Below, piece by piece: positions 56,196-64,000 of a DNA stretch of 64,000 nt. The position numbers and the translations under genes were made by a program. The notes below the pieces were generated by a model, which was not told the DNA's origin, did no database searches, and was given only the letters and a program-made list of their open reading frames with translations. The stretch is from contig NZ_JAJOZS010000007.1 of the NCBI RefSeq assembly GCF_021168555.1, positions 62,001-126,000 of the forward strand, written 5' to 3'. This DNA is from Stenotrophomonas sp. MMGLT7. Its GTDB lineage: Bacteria; Pseudomonadota; Gammaproteobacteria; Xanthomonadales; Xanthomonadaceae. Each line of letters opens with the position of its first letter. Position 1 is the stretch's first letter.

Positions 56196-57269
56196 ATGAT
56201 CGAGATCCGGGGATTGCACAAGCGTTACCAGACGGCGGACGGCCACCACCCTGCCCTGCGCGGCGTGGACCTGCATGTCGGCACCGGCGAGATCTTCGGC
56301 ATCATCGGTCCCAGCGGCGCGGGCAAGAGCACGCTGGTCCAGTGCATCAACCTGCTCGAACGGCCGGACGCGGGCAGCATCGCCATCGGCGGGCAGACGC
56401 TGACCGGCCTGGACGAGGCACAGCTGCGCCGCCACCGCCAGCGCATCGGCATGGTGTTCCAGGGCTTCCACCTGATGACCCGGCGCACTGTCCACGGCAA
56501 CGTCGCGCTGCCGCTGGAGATCGCCGGCGTAGCCGCCGCGCAGGTCGGCCCGCGGGTGGACCGGCTGCTGGAACTGGTCGGCCTGTCGGCGCTGGGCGAG
56601 CGCTACCCGGCCCAGCTCAGCGGCGGGCAGAAGCAGCGGGTGGGCATCGCCCGCGCCCTGGCCAACGAACCGGACGTGCTGCTCAGCGACGAGGCGACCT
56701 CGGCGCTGGACCCGGAAACCACCGCCTCGATCCTGGCGCTGCTGCGCCGGATCAACCGCCAGACCGGCATCACCGTGGTGATGATCACCCACCAGATGGA
56801 CGTGGTGCGGGCCATCTGCGACCGGGTGGCGGTGCTCGACCAGGGCCAGGTGGTCGAACAGGGCGACACCGCCGAGCTGTTCGCCGCCCCGCGCCACCCG
56901 GTGACCCGGGCCATGGTCGCGGCGGCCACCGCCTCGGAACTGACCGCCGAGAGCCTGCAAGCCCTGCGCCGGCGCCTGGACCAGCGCGAAGCCGGCGACG
57001 GCGCGGCGAGCGTCCAGCTGTGGCGGCTGCGCCTGTGCGGCGGCGAGGCCGGGGACTGGATCTCCAGGCTCGCGCGCGATACCGGACTGGACCTGACCCT
57101 GCTGCAGGCCCGGGTCGAGGACATCCAGGGCAATGCCGTCGGCACCGTCTTCGTCCTTGCCCGCGGCAGCGCGGCAGCGCTCGAACAGGGCCGGCGGGCG
57201 CTGGGCGAGCACCGCATCCAGCCGCAGGTGGTGGAAATGGACGCACTGCAGGCAGGGAGCGGGCGATGA
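56196..57269 (+). CDS. metN: methionine ABC importer ATPase
   Basis: A 357-residue ATPase of the MetNIQ methionine importer. Walker A GPSGAGKS, signature LSGGQKQR, Walker B VLLSDEATSALDPE and switch His in ITHQMDVV are present, followed by a C-terminal NIL/ACT-like regulatory domain (about residues 270-340; residues VQLWRLRLCGG). The start at 56196 gives the family N-terminus MIEIRGLHKRY. It overlaps metI by four bases. I see no SAM-riboswitch-like sequence upstream. Confidence 0.95.
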   Translation: MIEIRGLHKRYQTADGHHPALRGVDLHVGTGEIFGIIGPSGAGKSTLVQCINLLERPDAGSIAIGGQTLTGLDEAQLRRHRQRIGMVFQGFHLMTRRTVHGNVALPLEIAGVAAAQVGPRVDRLLELVGLSALGERYPAQLSGGQKQRVGIARALANEPDVLLSDEATSALDPETTASILALLRRINRQTGITVVMITHQMDVVRAICDRVAVLDQGQVVEQGDTAELFAAPRHPVTRAMVAAATASELTAESLQALRRRLDQREAGDGAASVQLWRLRLCGGEAGDWISRLARDTGLDLTLLQARVEDIQGNAVGTVFVLARGSAAALEQGRRALGEHRIQPQVVEMDALQAGSGR

Positions 57270-57919
57270 GCGCGGCGATGCTGCAACTGCTGTGGCGCTC
57301 GCTGCTGGAGACCCTGCTGATGGTCGGCGTCTCCGGGCTGGTCGCGGTGCTGGCGGGAATCCCGCTCGGGGTGGCGCTGATCGTCAGCGAGCGCGGCGGG
57401 CTGGTGCCGTTCCCGCTGTTCAACCGCGTGCTGGGGGCACTGGTCAATGCCACCCGCTCGGTCCCGTTCGTGATCCTGATGGTGGCCATCGTGCCGCTGA
57501 CCCGGCTCGTCGCCGGGACCTCGATCGGCACCACCGCGGCGATCGTGCCGCTGGCGCTGGCGGCGATCCCGTTCATGGCCCGGCTGGCCGAGAACGCGCT
57601 GCGCGAGATCGACCCCGGGCTGGTGGTGGCGGCGCGGGCGATGGGCGCCTCGCCGCTGCAGGTGGTGCTAAAGATCATGCTGCCGGAGGCGCTGCCGGGG
57701 CTGGTGGCGGCGGTCACCGTGACCCTGATCGGCCTGATCGGCTACTCGGCGATGGCCGGCGCGATCGGCGGCGGCGGGCTCGGTGATCTGGGTATTCGCT
57801 ATGGTTATCAGCGCTTCCTGCCGGAAGTGATGGCGATCGTGGTAGTGGTATTGATCCTGCTGGTACAGCTGATCCAGAGCCTGAGCGATTGGCTGGTCCG
57901 CAGGCTTTCCCATCGCTGA
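57266..57919 (+). CDS. metI: methionine ABC importer permease
   Basis: A 217-residue inner-membrane protein with five helices, the MetI layout. The EAA-like coupling loop is AARAMGASPLQVVLKIMLPEALPG. The start overlaps the metN stop (ATGA), and metQ starts 17 bp downstream. Confidence 0.95.
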   Translation: MSAAMLQLLWRSLLETLLMVGVSGLVAVLAGIPLGVALIVSERGGLVPFPLFNRVLGALVNATRSVPFVILMVAIVPLTRLVAGTSIGTTAAIVPLALAAIPFMARLAENALREIDPGLVVAARAMGASPLQVVLKIMLPEALPGLVAAVTVTLIGLIGYSAMAGAIGGGGLGDLGIRYGYQRFLPEVMAIVVVVLILLVQLIQSLSDWLVRRLSHR

Positions 57920-57936
57920 CCCCAGGGGCCTCGTCC

Positions 57937-58758
57937 ATGCCTGTATCGTCCGTGCGCGCGCTGCCGCGCCTGTTCCGTCTCGTCGTGCCGGCACTGGCCG
58001 CGCTGGCACTGGCTGCCTGCGGCCGCGGCGGCGACGGCAGCGCCCCGCTCAAGGTCGGGGCGACCACCGGGCCGCACGCGGAGATCCTGGAGGTGGTCAA
58101 GGCCGAGGCCGCCAAGCAGGGATTGCCGATCGAGGTCGTGGAGTTCACCGACTACGTCCAGCCCAACGCCGCGCTCGAGGCCGGCGACCTGGACGCCAAC
58201 AGCTACCAGCACCTGCCGTACCTGGAGAGCACCAACGCCGACCGCGGCACCCACCTGGTCAGCCTCGGCCGCACCTTCGCCTCGCCCATCGCCGTCTACA
58301 GCCGCAAGTATCCGTCGCTGGACGCCCTGCCCGAGCGCGCCCGCATCGCCATCCCCAACGACCCGACCAACGGCGCGCGCAGCCTGCTGGTGCTGCAGCA
58401 GGCCGGCGTGATCGGCCTGCGCGCCGATGCCGGCATCCGTGCCGGCGTGCAGGACATCGAGGACAACCCGCGCCAGCTGCGCTTCGTCGAACTGGATGCC
58501 GCCCAGCTGCCGCGCTCGCTGGACGACGTCGATGCGGCTGCGGTCAACACCAACTACGCGCTGGAGGCCGGCCTGGACCCGGTACGCGAGTCGATCGCGC
58601 GCGAGGCGACCGACTCGCCCTACGTCAACGTGTTCGCGGTGCGCGCCGCCGACAAGGACCGGCCCGAACTGCATCGGCTGTACGACATCTATCGCAGCGA
58701 GCCGGTCAGGCAGTTCATCCTGGAACGCTACAAGGGCGCGCTGGTCCCGGCTTGGTGA
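57937..58758 (+). CDS. metQ: methionine-binding lipoprotein
   Basis: A 273-residue NlpA/MetQ-type substrate-binding lipoprotein with lipobox LALAACG and the family-typical KVGATTGPHAEILEVVKAEA, EVVEFTDYVQPN and ALEAGDLDANSYQHLPYL. It feeds D- or L-methionine to MetNI. GGGGCC precedes the ATG at 57937. An upstream in-frame Met would extend it into metI and is less likely. Confidence 0.94.
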   Translation: MPVSSVRALPRLFRLVVPALAALALAACGRGGDGSAPLKVGATTGPHAEILEVVKAEAAKQGLPIEVVEFTDYVQPNAALEAGDLDANSYQHLPYLESTNADRGTHLVSLGRTFASPIAVYSRKYPSLDALPERARIAIPNDPTNGARSLLVLQQAGVIGLRADAGIRAGVQDIEDNPRQLRFVELDAAQLPRSLDDVDAAAVNTNYALEAGLDPVRESIAREATDSPYVNVFAVRAADKDRPELHRLYDIYRSEPVRQFILERYKGALVPAW

Positions 58759-58799
58759 GCGCGCCGCGGGAGCGGTCGCGCCCCTGAGAGAAGCAACCT

Positions 58800-58867
58800 G
58801 TAGGAGCGACTTCAATCGCGATGGGGACTTGCCGGTAGAGCCCCATCGCGACTGAAGTCGCTCCTAC
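58800..58867. repeat. REP-like inverted repeat, family 1, copy 5
   Basis: A 68-bp inverted repeat beginning GTAGGAGCGACTTCAATCGC, with a mismatch in the left arm and a less perfect centre. One more arm (AGTCGCTCCGGCA) follows. It lies between convergent metQ and the prolyl-hydroxylase-like gene. Confidence 0.88.
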
Positions 58868-58906
58868 AGTCGCTCCGGCATCACTCCCCGAGCGTGGGCC
58901 TGTCCT

Positions 58907-59761
58907 TCATGGATATGCGCGCTCGCGCAGCCACTTGGTGGCGATCCACTTCTCGCCTTCCAGCACCGGCGCGCCGGCGTGCAGGCTGCGCGTCATCGGG
59001 TGCGGGCGGTCGTAGCTGAAGAACACCGCATTGCCCTTGACCGCGGCCGCCTCGAACCTGGCGTCCGGGAACACCGTGGCACCGCCGCGGGCGGGCGTGT
59101 TGAGGTACATCACCAGCGTGGCCACGCGCTGGCCGCCGCACCTGGCCACCGCCTCGCTGCCGGCGCGCTGCGGATCGAAGTAGTCGTAGTGCGGGCGGTA
59201 CTCGGCTCCGGTGCCGTAGTGCAGTATCTGCAGGCCCTCGCCGTGGTCCAGCGGCCAGTCCAGCAATCGTGCGATCCGCGCCTCGATGCGCGCGCACAGC
59301 GCATTCTCGCCGCGGGCGAAGCAGGTCCCCCGGCTGGTCCTGTGCGCGTGCACGAGGCCCTCGCCGGTCTCGGGATCGACCGTGGTCGAGCGCGAGAGGC
59401 GACTGCGCGACAACCCCACCAGTGCGTCGCATTCCTCGTCCGACAGCAGCCCGCCGAGGACCACGACCCGCGGCAGCAGCATCTGCGCCAGGACCTGCAC
59501 CCGCCGGTCGCCGGCATCGAGCACCGCCGCGCCATTCAACTCGAACGCCGCCGGCACGCGCGCCGGCGGCGGTGATCCGGATTCCCGCGCCTGCTCGAGC
59601 AGGTAGCCGCGCACGGCCTCCTCCACCGCGTCGATCGCCTCCTGTTCGTTCCAACCGTCCGCATACAGCGCCTGCAGCACGACGCCGGGGTCCTGGCCGG
59701 CAAGCGCCTGCTCCACGGCCCAGCGTTCGAGTTCCGGCGACAGGTGTCGCGCCATGGGCAT
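58907..59761 (-). CDS. prolyl 4-hydroxylase-like 2-oxoglutarate/Fe(II) oxygenase
   Basis: A 284-residue cytoplasmic protein with no signal peptide. Residues about 1-70 are helical (LSPELERWAVEQALAGQDPG, then WNEQEAIDAVEEAV). The rest is a P4H-type double-stranded helix: Fe ligands in RPHYDYFD (HxD) and HPMTRSLHAG, and the 2-oxoglutarate-binding Lys in LEGEKWIATKW. Bacterial P4Hs with this fold hydroxylate prolines in proteins such as EF-Tu; the target here is unknown. The start at 59761 is preferred because an upstream start would lie inside a Pho-box-like sequence. Confidence 0.85.
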   Translation of the reverse strand: MPMARHLSPELERWAVEQALAGQDPGVVLQALYADGWNEQEAIDAVEEAVRGYLLEQARESGSPPPARVPAAFELNGAAVLDAGDRRVQVLAQMLLPRVVVLGGLLSDEECDALVGLSRSRLSRSTTVDPETGEGLVHAHRTSRGTCFARGENALCARIEARIARLLDWPLDHGEGLQILHYGTGAEYRPHYDYFDPQRAGSEAVARCGGQRVATLVMYLNTPARGGATVFPDARFEAAAVKGNAVFFSYDRPHPMTRSLHAGAPVLEGEKWIATKWLRERAYP

Positions 59762-59819
59762 CGTCCCGCCGCGGGCGGGCTCCAGCAAAGGACCTGGTGA
59801 CGGAAATTCCATCACGGCC

Positions 59820-59837
59820 ATGACAACGCCATGACAG
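59820..59837 (-). promoter_or_regulatory. Pho box facing the prolyl-hydroxylase-like gene
   Basis: Read on the minus strand, 59837 to 59820 is CTGTCATGGCGTTGTCAT: CTGTCAT, four bases, then TTGTCAT, matching the PhoB box (CTGTCAT-N4-CTGTCAT) at 13 of 14 positions. A weak -10-like GAATTT follows after 10 bp, the E. coli phoA spacing. It lies 59 bp upstream of the start at 59761. Confidence 0.7.
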
Positions 59838-59904
59838 CTGCCCGGCACGCATTTCGATCCCCGCAGGAAGGCACGCTCAGGCATCGGCTCGGTGTCGGGA
59901 GAAC

Positions 59905-59938
59905 GAGTCACCGACCTGTCACAGACAGCACCTATAAA
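59905..59938 (+). promoter_or_regulatory. Pho box and -10 for the lipoprotein / TonB receptor operon
   Basis: GAGTCAC-CGAC-CTGTCAC (59905-59922) matches the two-heptamer PhoB box, weaker in the first heptamer. The -10 hexamer TATAAA (59933-59938) follows exactly 10 bp after the box, as in the E. coli phoA promoter, with no standard -35. This predicts a roughly 115-base leader before the ATG at 60059. Confidence 0.65.
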
Positions 59939-60058
59939 TCTTCCTTAACGCAAGCCATACGGATCGCGCGCCCGCATCCGATCGCGAGCGAACTGTGGCC
60001 TGTCCCCGCTTCCCTTGAATTCCTTTTCGAACACTCACTTTTTTGGAGAGAGAGCATC

Positions 60059-61522
60059 ATGTCGTCCAGCCACAATGCCAAGACCCTCCTGATGACCTTC
60101 GCCGCCGCCTTCGCCCTCAGCGGCTGCGGCGGCGGTGCCGACAAGGTGGTCTCCCCCGGCACCCCGAGCAATCCGCCGGCCCCGACTCCCACGCCGAGCC
60201 CCACGCCGACCCCCACGCCATCGCCGGGCGGCAGCGCCGCCGAGAGCTGCCCGGACGGCACCGTCAACCAGGGCACCATCGCCAGCGACAGCCTGCGCGC
60301 CTGCCGCCTGCCTTCGGAAATCCTCGGCGACCTGACCCTGCGCAACATCGACGGCGTGGCCTACCAGATCCAGGGCCAGGTCAACGTCGGCCAGGACCAG
60401 CTGGGCGACAGCGCGGTCAACGATGCCTCCAAGCGCGGCCGCCTGCTGATCGAACCGGGCGTGACCCTGTTCGGCTCCAGCGGCCCGGACGTGCTGCTGG
60501 TGCAGCGCGGCTCGCAGATCCACGCGCTGGGCACCCGCGAGCAACCCATCGTCTTCACCTCGCGCAACGACCTGGAAGGCAACGGCGCCAAGTTCGACTG
60601 GGCCGGCGTGGTGCTGATGGGGCGCGCGCCGATCAACAACTGCATCGGCGGCGCCACTCCCGGCGCGGCCGACTGCCAGGGCGCGGTGGAAGGCACCAGC
60701 AACGCCTACGGCGGCGGCAACGATCCGACCGACAGCAGCGGCGAAATGAGCTACGTGCAGATCCGCTACTCCGGCTACGTCCTCGGCGCCGGCAACGAAC
60801 TGCAGTCGCTGACCCTGGTCGGCGTCGGCAGCGGCACCAAGATCGACCACTTCCAGTCGCACTACAGCGGCGACGACGGCATCGAGATCTTCGGCGGCAC
60901 GGTCAACCTGAGCCACATCGTCATCACCGAGGCCGACGATGACTCGCTGGATACCGACTGGGGCTGGAGCGGCGGCGTCCAGTACGGCCTGGTCGTGCGC
61001 AAGACCCCGTCGGTGAAGGGCGTCGCCGACTCCGGCTCGATCTTCGAGTGGTCGGCCCTGGACCAGACCCCGACCTCGACGCCGAAGGTGTCCAACTTCA
61101 CCGTCTACACCACCGACCCGACGCTGGACTCGCTGGTCAAGGTCAACCAGGGCACCAACGCATACGTGTGGAACAGCGTGCTGGTGACCGCCCCGGCCTC
61201 GGCCAACCAGAAGCAGGCCGACGTGTGCTTCGACATCACCGGCACCGGCACCGGCATCGAACTGCTGTCGAACCACTTCACCTGCGACAAGCGCGACAAG
61301 AACTCCGAGACGACCGCCAAGGTCGATGCGGCCACCAAGACCGGCACCGTGTTCGGCGCCTCGACCCTGACCAGCGCCTACATCAACGGCCAGAACGAGA
61401 ACGCGGTGACGCCGGCCGCGGTCAACGCCAAGCACGGCTTCTTCGACGACGTGGACTACATCGGCGCGGCCAAGGACGCCAACGACGCCTGGTGGCAGGG
61501 CTGGACGGTCGGCCTGGAGTAA
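60059..61522 (+). CDS. surface lipoprotein with Pro/Thr/Ser linker and beta-helix-like domain
   Basis: A 487-residue lipoprotein (lipobox ALSGCGGG near residue 23). The mature N-terminus has a roughly 25-residue linker of repeated Pro-Thr and Pro-Ser. The remainder resembles the right-handed beta-helix proteins found with TonB-dependent receptors: GRLLIEPGVTLFGSSGPDVL, RGSQIHALGTREQPIVFTSR, HYSGDDGIEIFGGTVNLSH. Four Cys lie outside the lipobox. I do not know a function. GGAGAGAG precedes the start. It sits upstream of a TonB-dependent receptor gene, so it may be its surface-exposed partner. Confidence 0.8.
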   Translation: MSSSHNAKTLLMTFAAAFALSGCGGGADKVVSPGTPSNPPAPTPTPSPTPTPTPSPGGSAAESCPDGTVNQGTIASDSLRACRLPSEILGDLTLRNIDGVAYQIQGQVNVGQDQLGDSAVNDASKRGRLLIEPGVTLFGSSGPDVLLVQRGSQIHALGTREQPIVFTSRNDLEGNGAKFDWAGVVLMGRAPINNCIGGATPGAADCQGAVEGTSNAYGGGNDPTDSSGEMSYVQIRYSGYVLGAGNELQSLTLVGVGSGTKIDHFQSHYSGDDGIEIFGGTVNLSHIVITEADDDSLDTDWGWSGGVQYGLVVRKTPSVKGVADSGSIFEWSALDQTPTSTPKVSNFTVYTTDPTLDSLVKVNQGTNAYVWNSVLVTAPASANQKQADVCFDITGTGTGIELLSNHFTCDKRDKNSETTAKVDAATKTGTVFGASTLTSAYINGQNENAVTPAAVNAKHGFFDDVDYIGAAKDANDAWWQGWTVGLE

Positions 61523-61549
61523 CCGGCCGCGACTGCTCCCCCCGTGCAC

Positions 61550-61582
61550 GAGGATGCGGCGGCCCGAGGCCGCCGCATCCTC
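61550..61582. other. strong intercistronic hairpin
   Basis: A perfect 14-bp stem (GAGGATGCGGCGGC, 61550-61563; GCCGCCGCATCCTC, 61569-61582) with a 5-base loop sits between the lipoprotein stop and the receptor start. No T-tract follows, so it is unlikely to be a full intrinsic terminator. It could stabilise the upstream mRNA or lower receptor expression. Confidence 0.7.
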
Positions 61583-61618
61583 CATCAAGCCTGCCCGATG
61601 CAGCCAAGGTCCACGCCC

Positions 61619-64000
61619 ATGACGTCCTCCAATCCCCGATCCAATCCATTGCGCCGCGGCCTGTTCATCGCCATCGGCACGGCGCTGGCCCAGCCCGTGC
61701 TGGCCCAGGAAACCACGCAACAGACAACGCCGCAGGCCACCCAGATCGACACGGTGACCGTGCGCGGCGAGTACATCCCCGAACCGATGGCCAACACCGC
61801 CGAGGTGGCCAGCTTCGTCACCCGGGAAGATCTCCAGCGCACCGGCGACAGCGATGCCGCGCAGGCACTGGCCCGCGTCAGCGGCCTGAGCGTGGTCGGC
61901 GATAAGTACGTGTACGTGCGCGGCCTCGGCGAGCGCTATTCCTCGGCGCTGTTCAACGGCTCGCCGCTGCCCTCGCCCGAACCGATGCAGCGCGTGGTGC
62001 CGCTGGACCTGTTCCCGAGCGAGGCGCTGCAGAGCATGACCGTGCAGAAGACCTATTCGGCCAGGTACCCCGGCGAGTTCGGCGGCGGCGTGATCGACCT
62101 GCAGAGCCTGAACGTGCCGGAAGACAGCTTCCTCAAGCTGTCCATCGGCATCGGCGGCAACAGCGTCACCACCCGCGAGAAGGGCCTGACCTACTACGGC
62201 GGCGGCGACAGCGACTGGTGGGGCTACGACGACGGCCGCCGCGACCTGCCCAGCGAGGTCATCCACAGCCACCAGGCACTGACCCAGGCCAACTACAGCC
62301 GCGAATGGCTGGCCGCGTTCGGCAGCGCGCTGAACAACCCCAACCTGTTCGTGCTGCAGCAGAAGAACAAGATCGATCCGGACTTCAACTTCGGCGGCAG
62401 CGCCGGCACCTCGTACGACATCGGCGACGACCTGAAACTGGGCGTCGTCGCGGTGGCCGACTTCAAGAACGAATGGCGCACCCGCACCGGCAAGCAGCAG
62501 AACGGCGTGTTCACCGGCGCCGGCGCGGACACCTACGAGGACTACGACTTCGCCACCACGCGCATGAACGCCCGCGTCAACGGCCTGCTCGGCCTCGGCC
62601 TGCAGGGCCGGCGCCACTCGCTGTCGTGGAACACCCTGTACGTGCACGACACGCTCAAGGAAGCCAAGTCCCGCGACGGCTACAACTTCAACGTCGGCGT
62701 CGACATCCGCGAGGACGGCACCCTGTGGCTGGAGCGCAAGCTGATCAACCACCAGCTGTCCGGCAAGAGCAGCTTCGGCGAATACGACGACTTGAAGGTC
62801 GAATGGCGCCTGGCCAAGTCCAAGGCGACCCGCACCACCCCCTACGAGACCAGCGTCCGCTACGCCGACATCGACGGCACCTGGCTGCACGGCAGCGGCA
62901 ACAACTCGCTCAAGTTCGGCGCGGTGGACGACGAGGTGGCCAGCGGCGGCGTCGATTTCGTCTGGCGCCTGCCGATCGAGCGCGAGCTGAGCCTGAGCTT
63001 CGGCGCGGCCTATTCCGACAACGACCGCGAAGCGGTGCAGCGCAGCTTCCGCTTCGACACGACCAACAATGCCGCCCTGCCCGTGTACAACCAGTACCAG
63101 CGCATCGACTACCTGTTCTCGGACTACAACTTCCAGAACGGCCTGCTGACCCTGAACGAGATCACCGCCAACAACAACGGCGAGTCGGCCTACAAGGGCA
63201 CGCTCAAGACCAAGGCGGCCTACCTGCAACTGGAAGGCGACATCGCCCCGGCGTGGCGCGCGGCGCTGGGCCTGCGCTACGAAGACGCCACCCAGGCGGT
63301 GCATCCGCTGGACATCTTCAGCGGCGCGCGCGTCGGCGGCATCTACGCCACCGCCCCGCTGCAGAACGACTACCTCCTGCCGGCGCTGACCATCACCTGG
63401 AACTTCGCCGAGAACCAGCAGATCCGCCTCGGCGCGTCCAAGACCATCGCCCGCCCGCAGTTCCGCGAACTGGCCCCGCAGCAGTACACCGACCCGGACA
63501 ACGACCGCCTGTTCTTCGGCAATCCGTACCTGGTGGACAGCGAACTGGTCAACCTGGACCTGCGCTACGAATGGTTCTTCGGCGCCGGCGAGTACTTCAC
63601 CGCCGGGCTGTTCCACAAGCACATCGACAAGCCGGTGGAAGCGGTGGTCGGCGATTTCGGCGGAAACCAGCTGTTCCAGGGCTTCCTCAATGCACCGGAA
63701 GCCACCTTGTACGGCGCCGAGATCGAATACAAGAAGTACTTCGACCCCGGCTTCAACTGGCTCGGCGACGGCCGCCTCTACTTCGCCAGCAACTACACCT
63801 GGTCCAAGTCGGAAGTGAACAGCAAGGACAGCGACACGGTGATCCCGCCGGGCTTCAACGGCGTGCCGCAGGCAGCCAGCAGCTTCGTCCGCGACGGCAG
63901 CCAGATGCAGGGCCAGAGCGAACACATCGCCAACCTCCAGTTCGGCGTGGAAAGCGAAAGCGCCGACCTGCAGGCGACCCTGATCGCCAACTACGTCAGC
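61619..64000 (+). CDS. TonB-dependent outer-membrane receptor (3' end beyond the window)
   Basis: The frame from ATG 61619 is open for 794 codons to the window end, so the C-terminus is missing. A signal peptide (LFIAIGTALAQPVLA) and TonB-box-like region (IDTVTVRGEY) precede a plug (about residues 50-165, VSGLSVVGDKYVYVRGLGERYSS, NGSPLPSPEP, GEFGGGVIDLQS). A beta-barrel rich in aromatic strands follows, ending at residue 794 here. AAGG stands nine bases before the start; an alternative is ATG at 61598. It should import a large or scarce ligand using TonB energy. Pho boxes upstream of its lipoprotein partner suggest a phosphate-linked ligand. Confidence 0.9.
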   Translation, partial: MTSSNPRSNPLRRGLFIAIGTALAQPVLAQETTQQTTPQATQIDTVTVRGEYIPEPMANTAEVASFVTREDLQRTGDSDAAQALARVSGLSVVGDKYVYVRGLGERYSSALFNGSPLPSPEPMQRVVPLDLFPSEALQSMTVQKTYSARYPGEFGGGVIDLQSLNVPEDSFLKLSIGIGGNSVTTREKGLTYYGGGDSDWWGYDDGRRDLPSEVIHSHQALTQANYSREWLAAFGSALNNPNLFVLQQKNKIDPDFNFGGSAGTSYDIGDDLKLGVVAVADFKNEWRTRTGKQQNGVFTGAGADTYEDYDFATTRMNARVNGLLGLGLQGRRHSLSWNTLYVHDTLKEAKSRDGYNFNVGVDIREDGTLWLERKLINHQLSGKSSFGEYDDLKVEWRLAKSKATRTTPYETSVRYADIDGTWLHGSGNNSLKFGAVDDEVASGGVDFVWRLPIERELSLSFGAAYSDNDREAVQRSFRFDTTNNAALPVYNQYQRIDYLFSDYNFQNGLLTLNEITANNNGESAYKGTLKTKAAYLQLEGDIAPAWRAALGLRYEDATQAVHPLDIFSGARVGGIYATAPLQNDYLLPALTITWNFAENQQIRLGASKTIARPQFRELAPQQYTDPDNDRLFFGNPYLVDSELVNLDLRYEWFFGAGEYFTAGLFHKHIDKPVEAVVGDFGGNQLFQGFLNAPEATLYGAEIEYKKYFDPGFNWLGDGRLYFASNYTWSKSEVNSKDSDTVIPPGFNGVPQAASSFVRDGSQMQGQSEHIANLQFGVESESADLQATLIANYVS

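Noticed and set aside
60035-63925. A 1296-codon open frame on the minus strand opposite the lipoprotein and TonB receptor
   Set aside because: It lies antisense to two well-recognised coding regions, has a low-complexity translation rich in Gly, Ala, Val, His and Gln, no domain, and no ribosome site. Long antisense frames are expected in GC-rich codon usage.

Overview
The window is high-GC chromosomal DNA of a gammaproteobacterium, most likely a member of the Xanthomonadaceae (Lysobacter / Pseudoxanthomonas / Luteimonas type). The indications are GC-rich third codon positions, the petABC-sspA-sspB block, xanthomonad gene neighbourhoods, and many copies of an inverted repeat built on GTAGGAGCGACTTCAGTCGC. 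Almost all of it is protein-coding. I see no tRNA or rRNA gene, no CRISPR array, no insertion sequence and no prophage. The genus is an inference from gene content, not from a marker search.

Layout. 1-5.1 kb: purEK (minus), a Trm112-like protein with nadC (plus), then DUF2272 and DUF3301 proteins. 5.1-9.1 kb: the cytochrome bc1 operon petABC followed by sspA-sspB (minus). 9.4-11.9 kb: a lytic transglycosylase divergent from miaB. 12.0-20.7 kb: a catechol branch of the beta-ketoadipate pathway in one minus-strand run (sodium:solute symporter, catB, catC, catA, pcaI, pcaJ, pcaF, pcaD) with a divergent LysR regulator. The 220-bp divergent gap carries an exact ATAC-N7-GTAT site of the CatM/BenM type. 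20.7-24.4 kb: a TetR-regulated ABC exporter (tetR-hlyD-ATPase-permease). 24.8-25.6 kb: a shikimate-dehydrogenase-like gene. 25.9-32.3 kb: phoH, ybeY, corC, two small unknown exported proteins, a DUF4105 membrane protein and corA. The 12-25.6 kb block separates miaB from phoH-ybeY-corC, genes that are neighbours in many relatives.

32.6-38.4 kb: a succinate-semialdehyde-type dehydrogenase and an EmrA-EmrB-outer-membrane-factor efflux operon. 38.6-44.5 kb: a REC-REC-GGDEF diguanylate cyclase with a degenerate first receiver, two MFS transporters and a DUF445 protein. 44.7-53.9 kb: rlmKL, an ABC-F ATPase, a GNAT enzyme overlapping an alpha/beta hydrolase, an AmpD-like amidase, a DUF1684 lipoprotein, a DUF1289-NUDIX fusion and a Mip-like FKBP lacking its usual active-site residues. 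54.1-58.8 kb: enoyl-CoA hydratase, a small basic protein, nth and the methionine importer metNIQ.

58.9-64.0 kb: the locus I find most interesting. A cytoplasmic prolyl-4-hydroxylase-like oxygenase is divergent from a beta-helix lipoprotein with a Pro/Thr/Ser-rich linker, which is followed by a TonB-dependent receptor running off the window. The divergent gap holds two sequences matching the PhoB box, one facing each way. Each box is followed after 10 bp by a -10-like hexamer, good on the lipoprotein side and poor on the hydroxylase side. This suggests a phosphate-starvation-controlled outer-membrane uptake locus.
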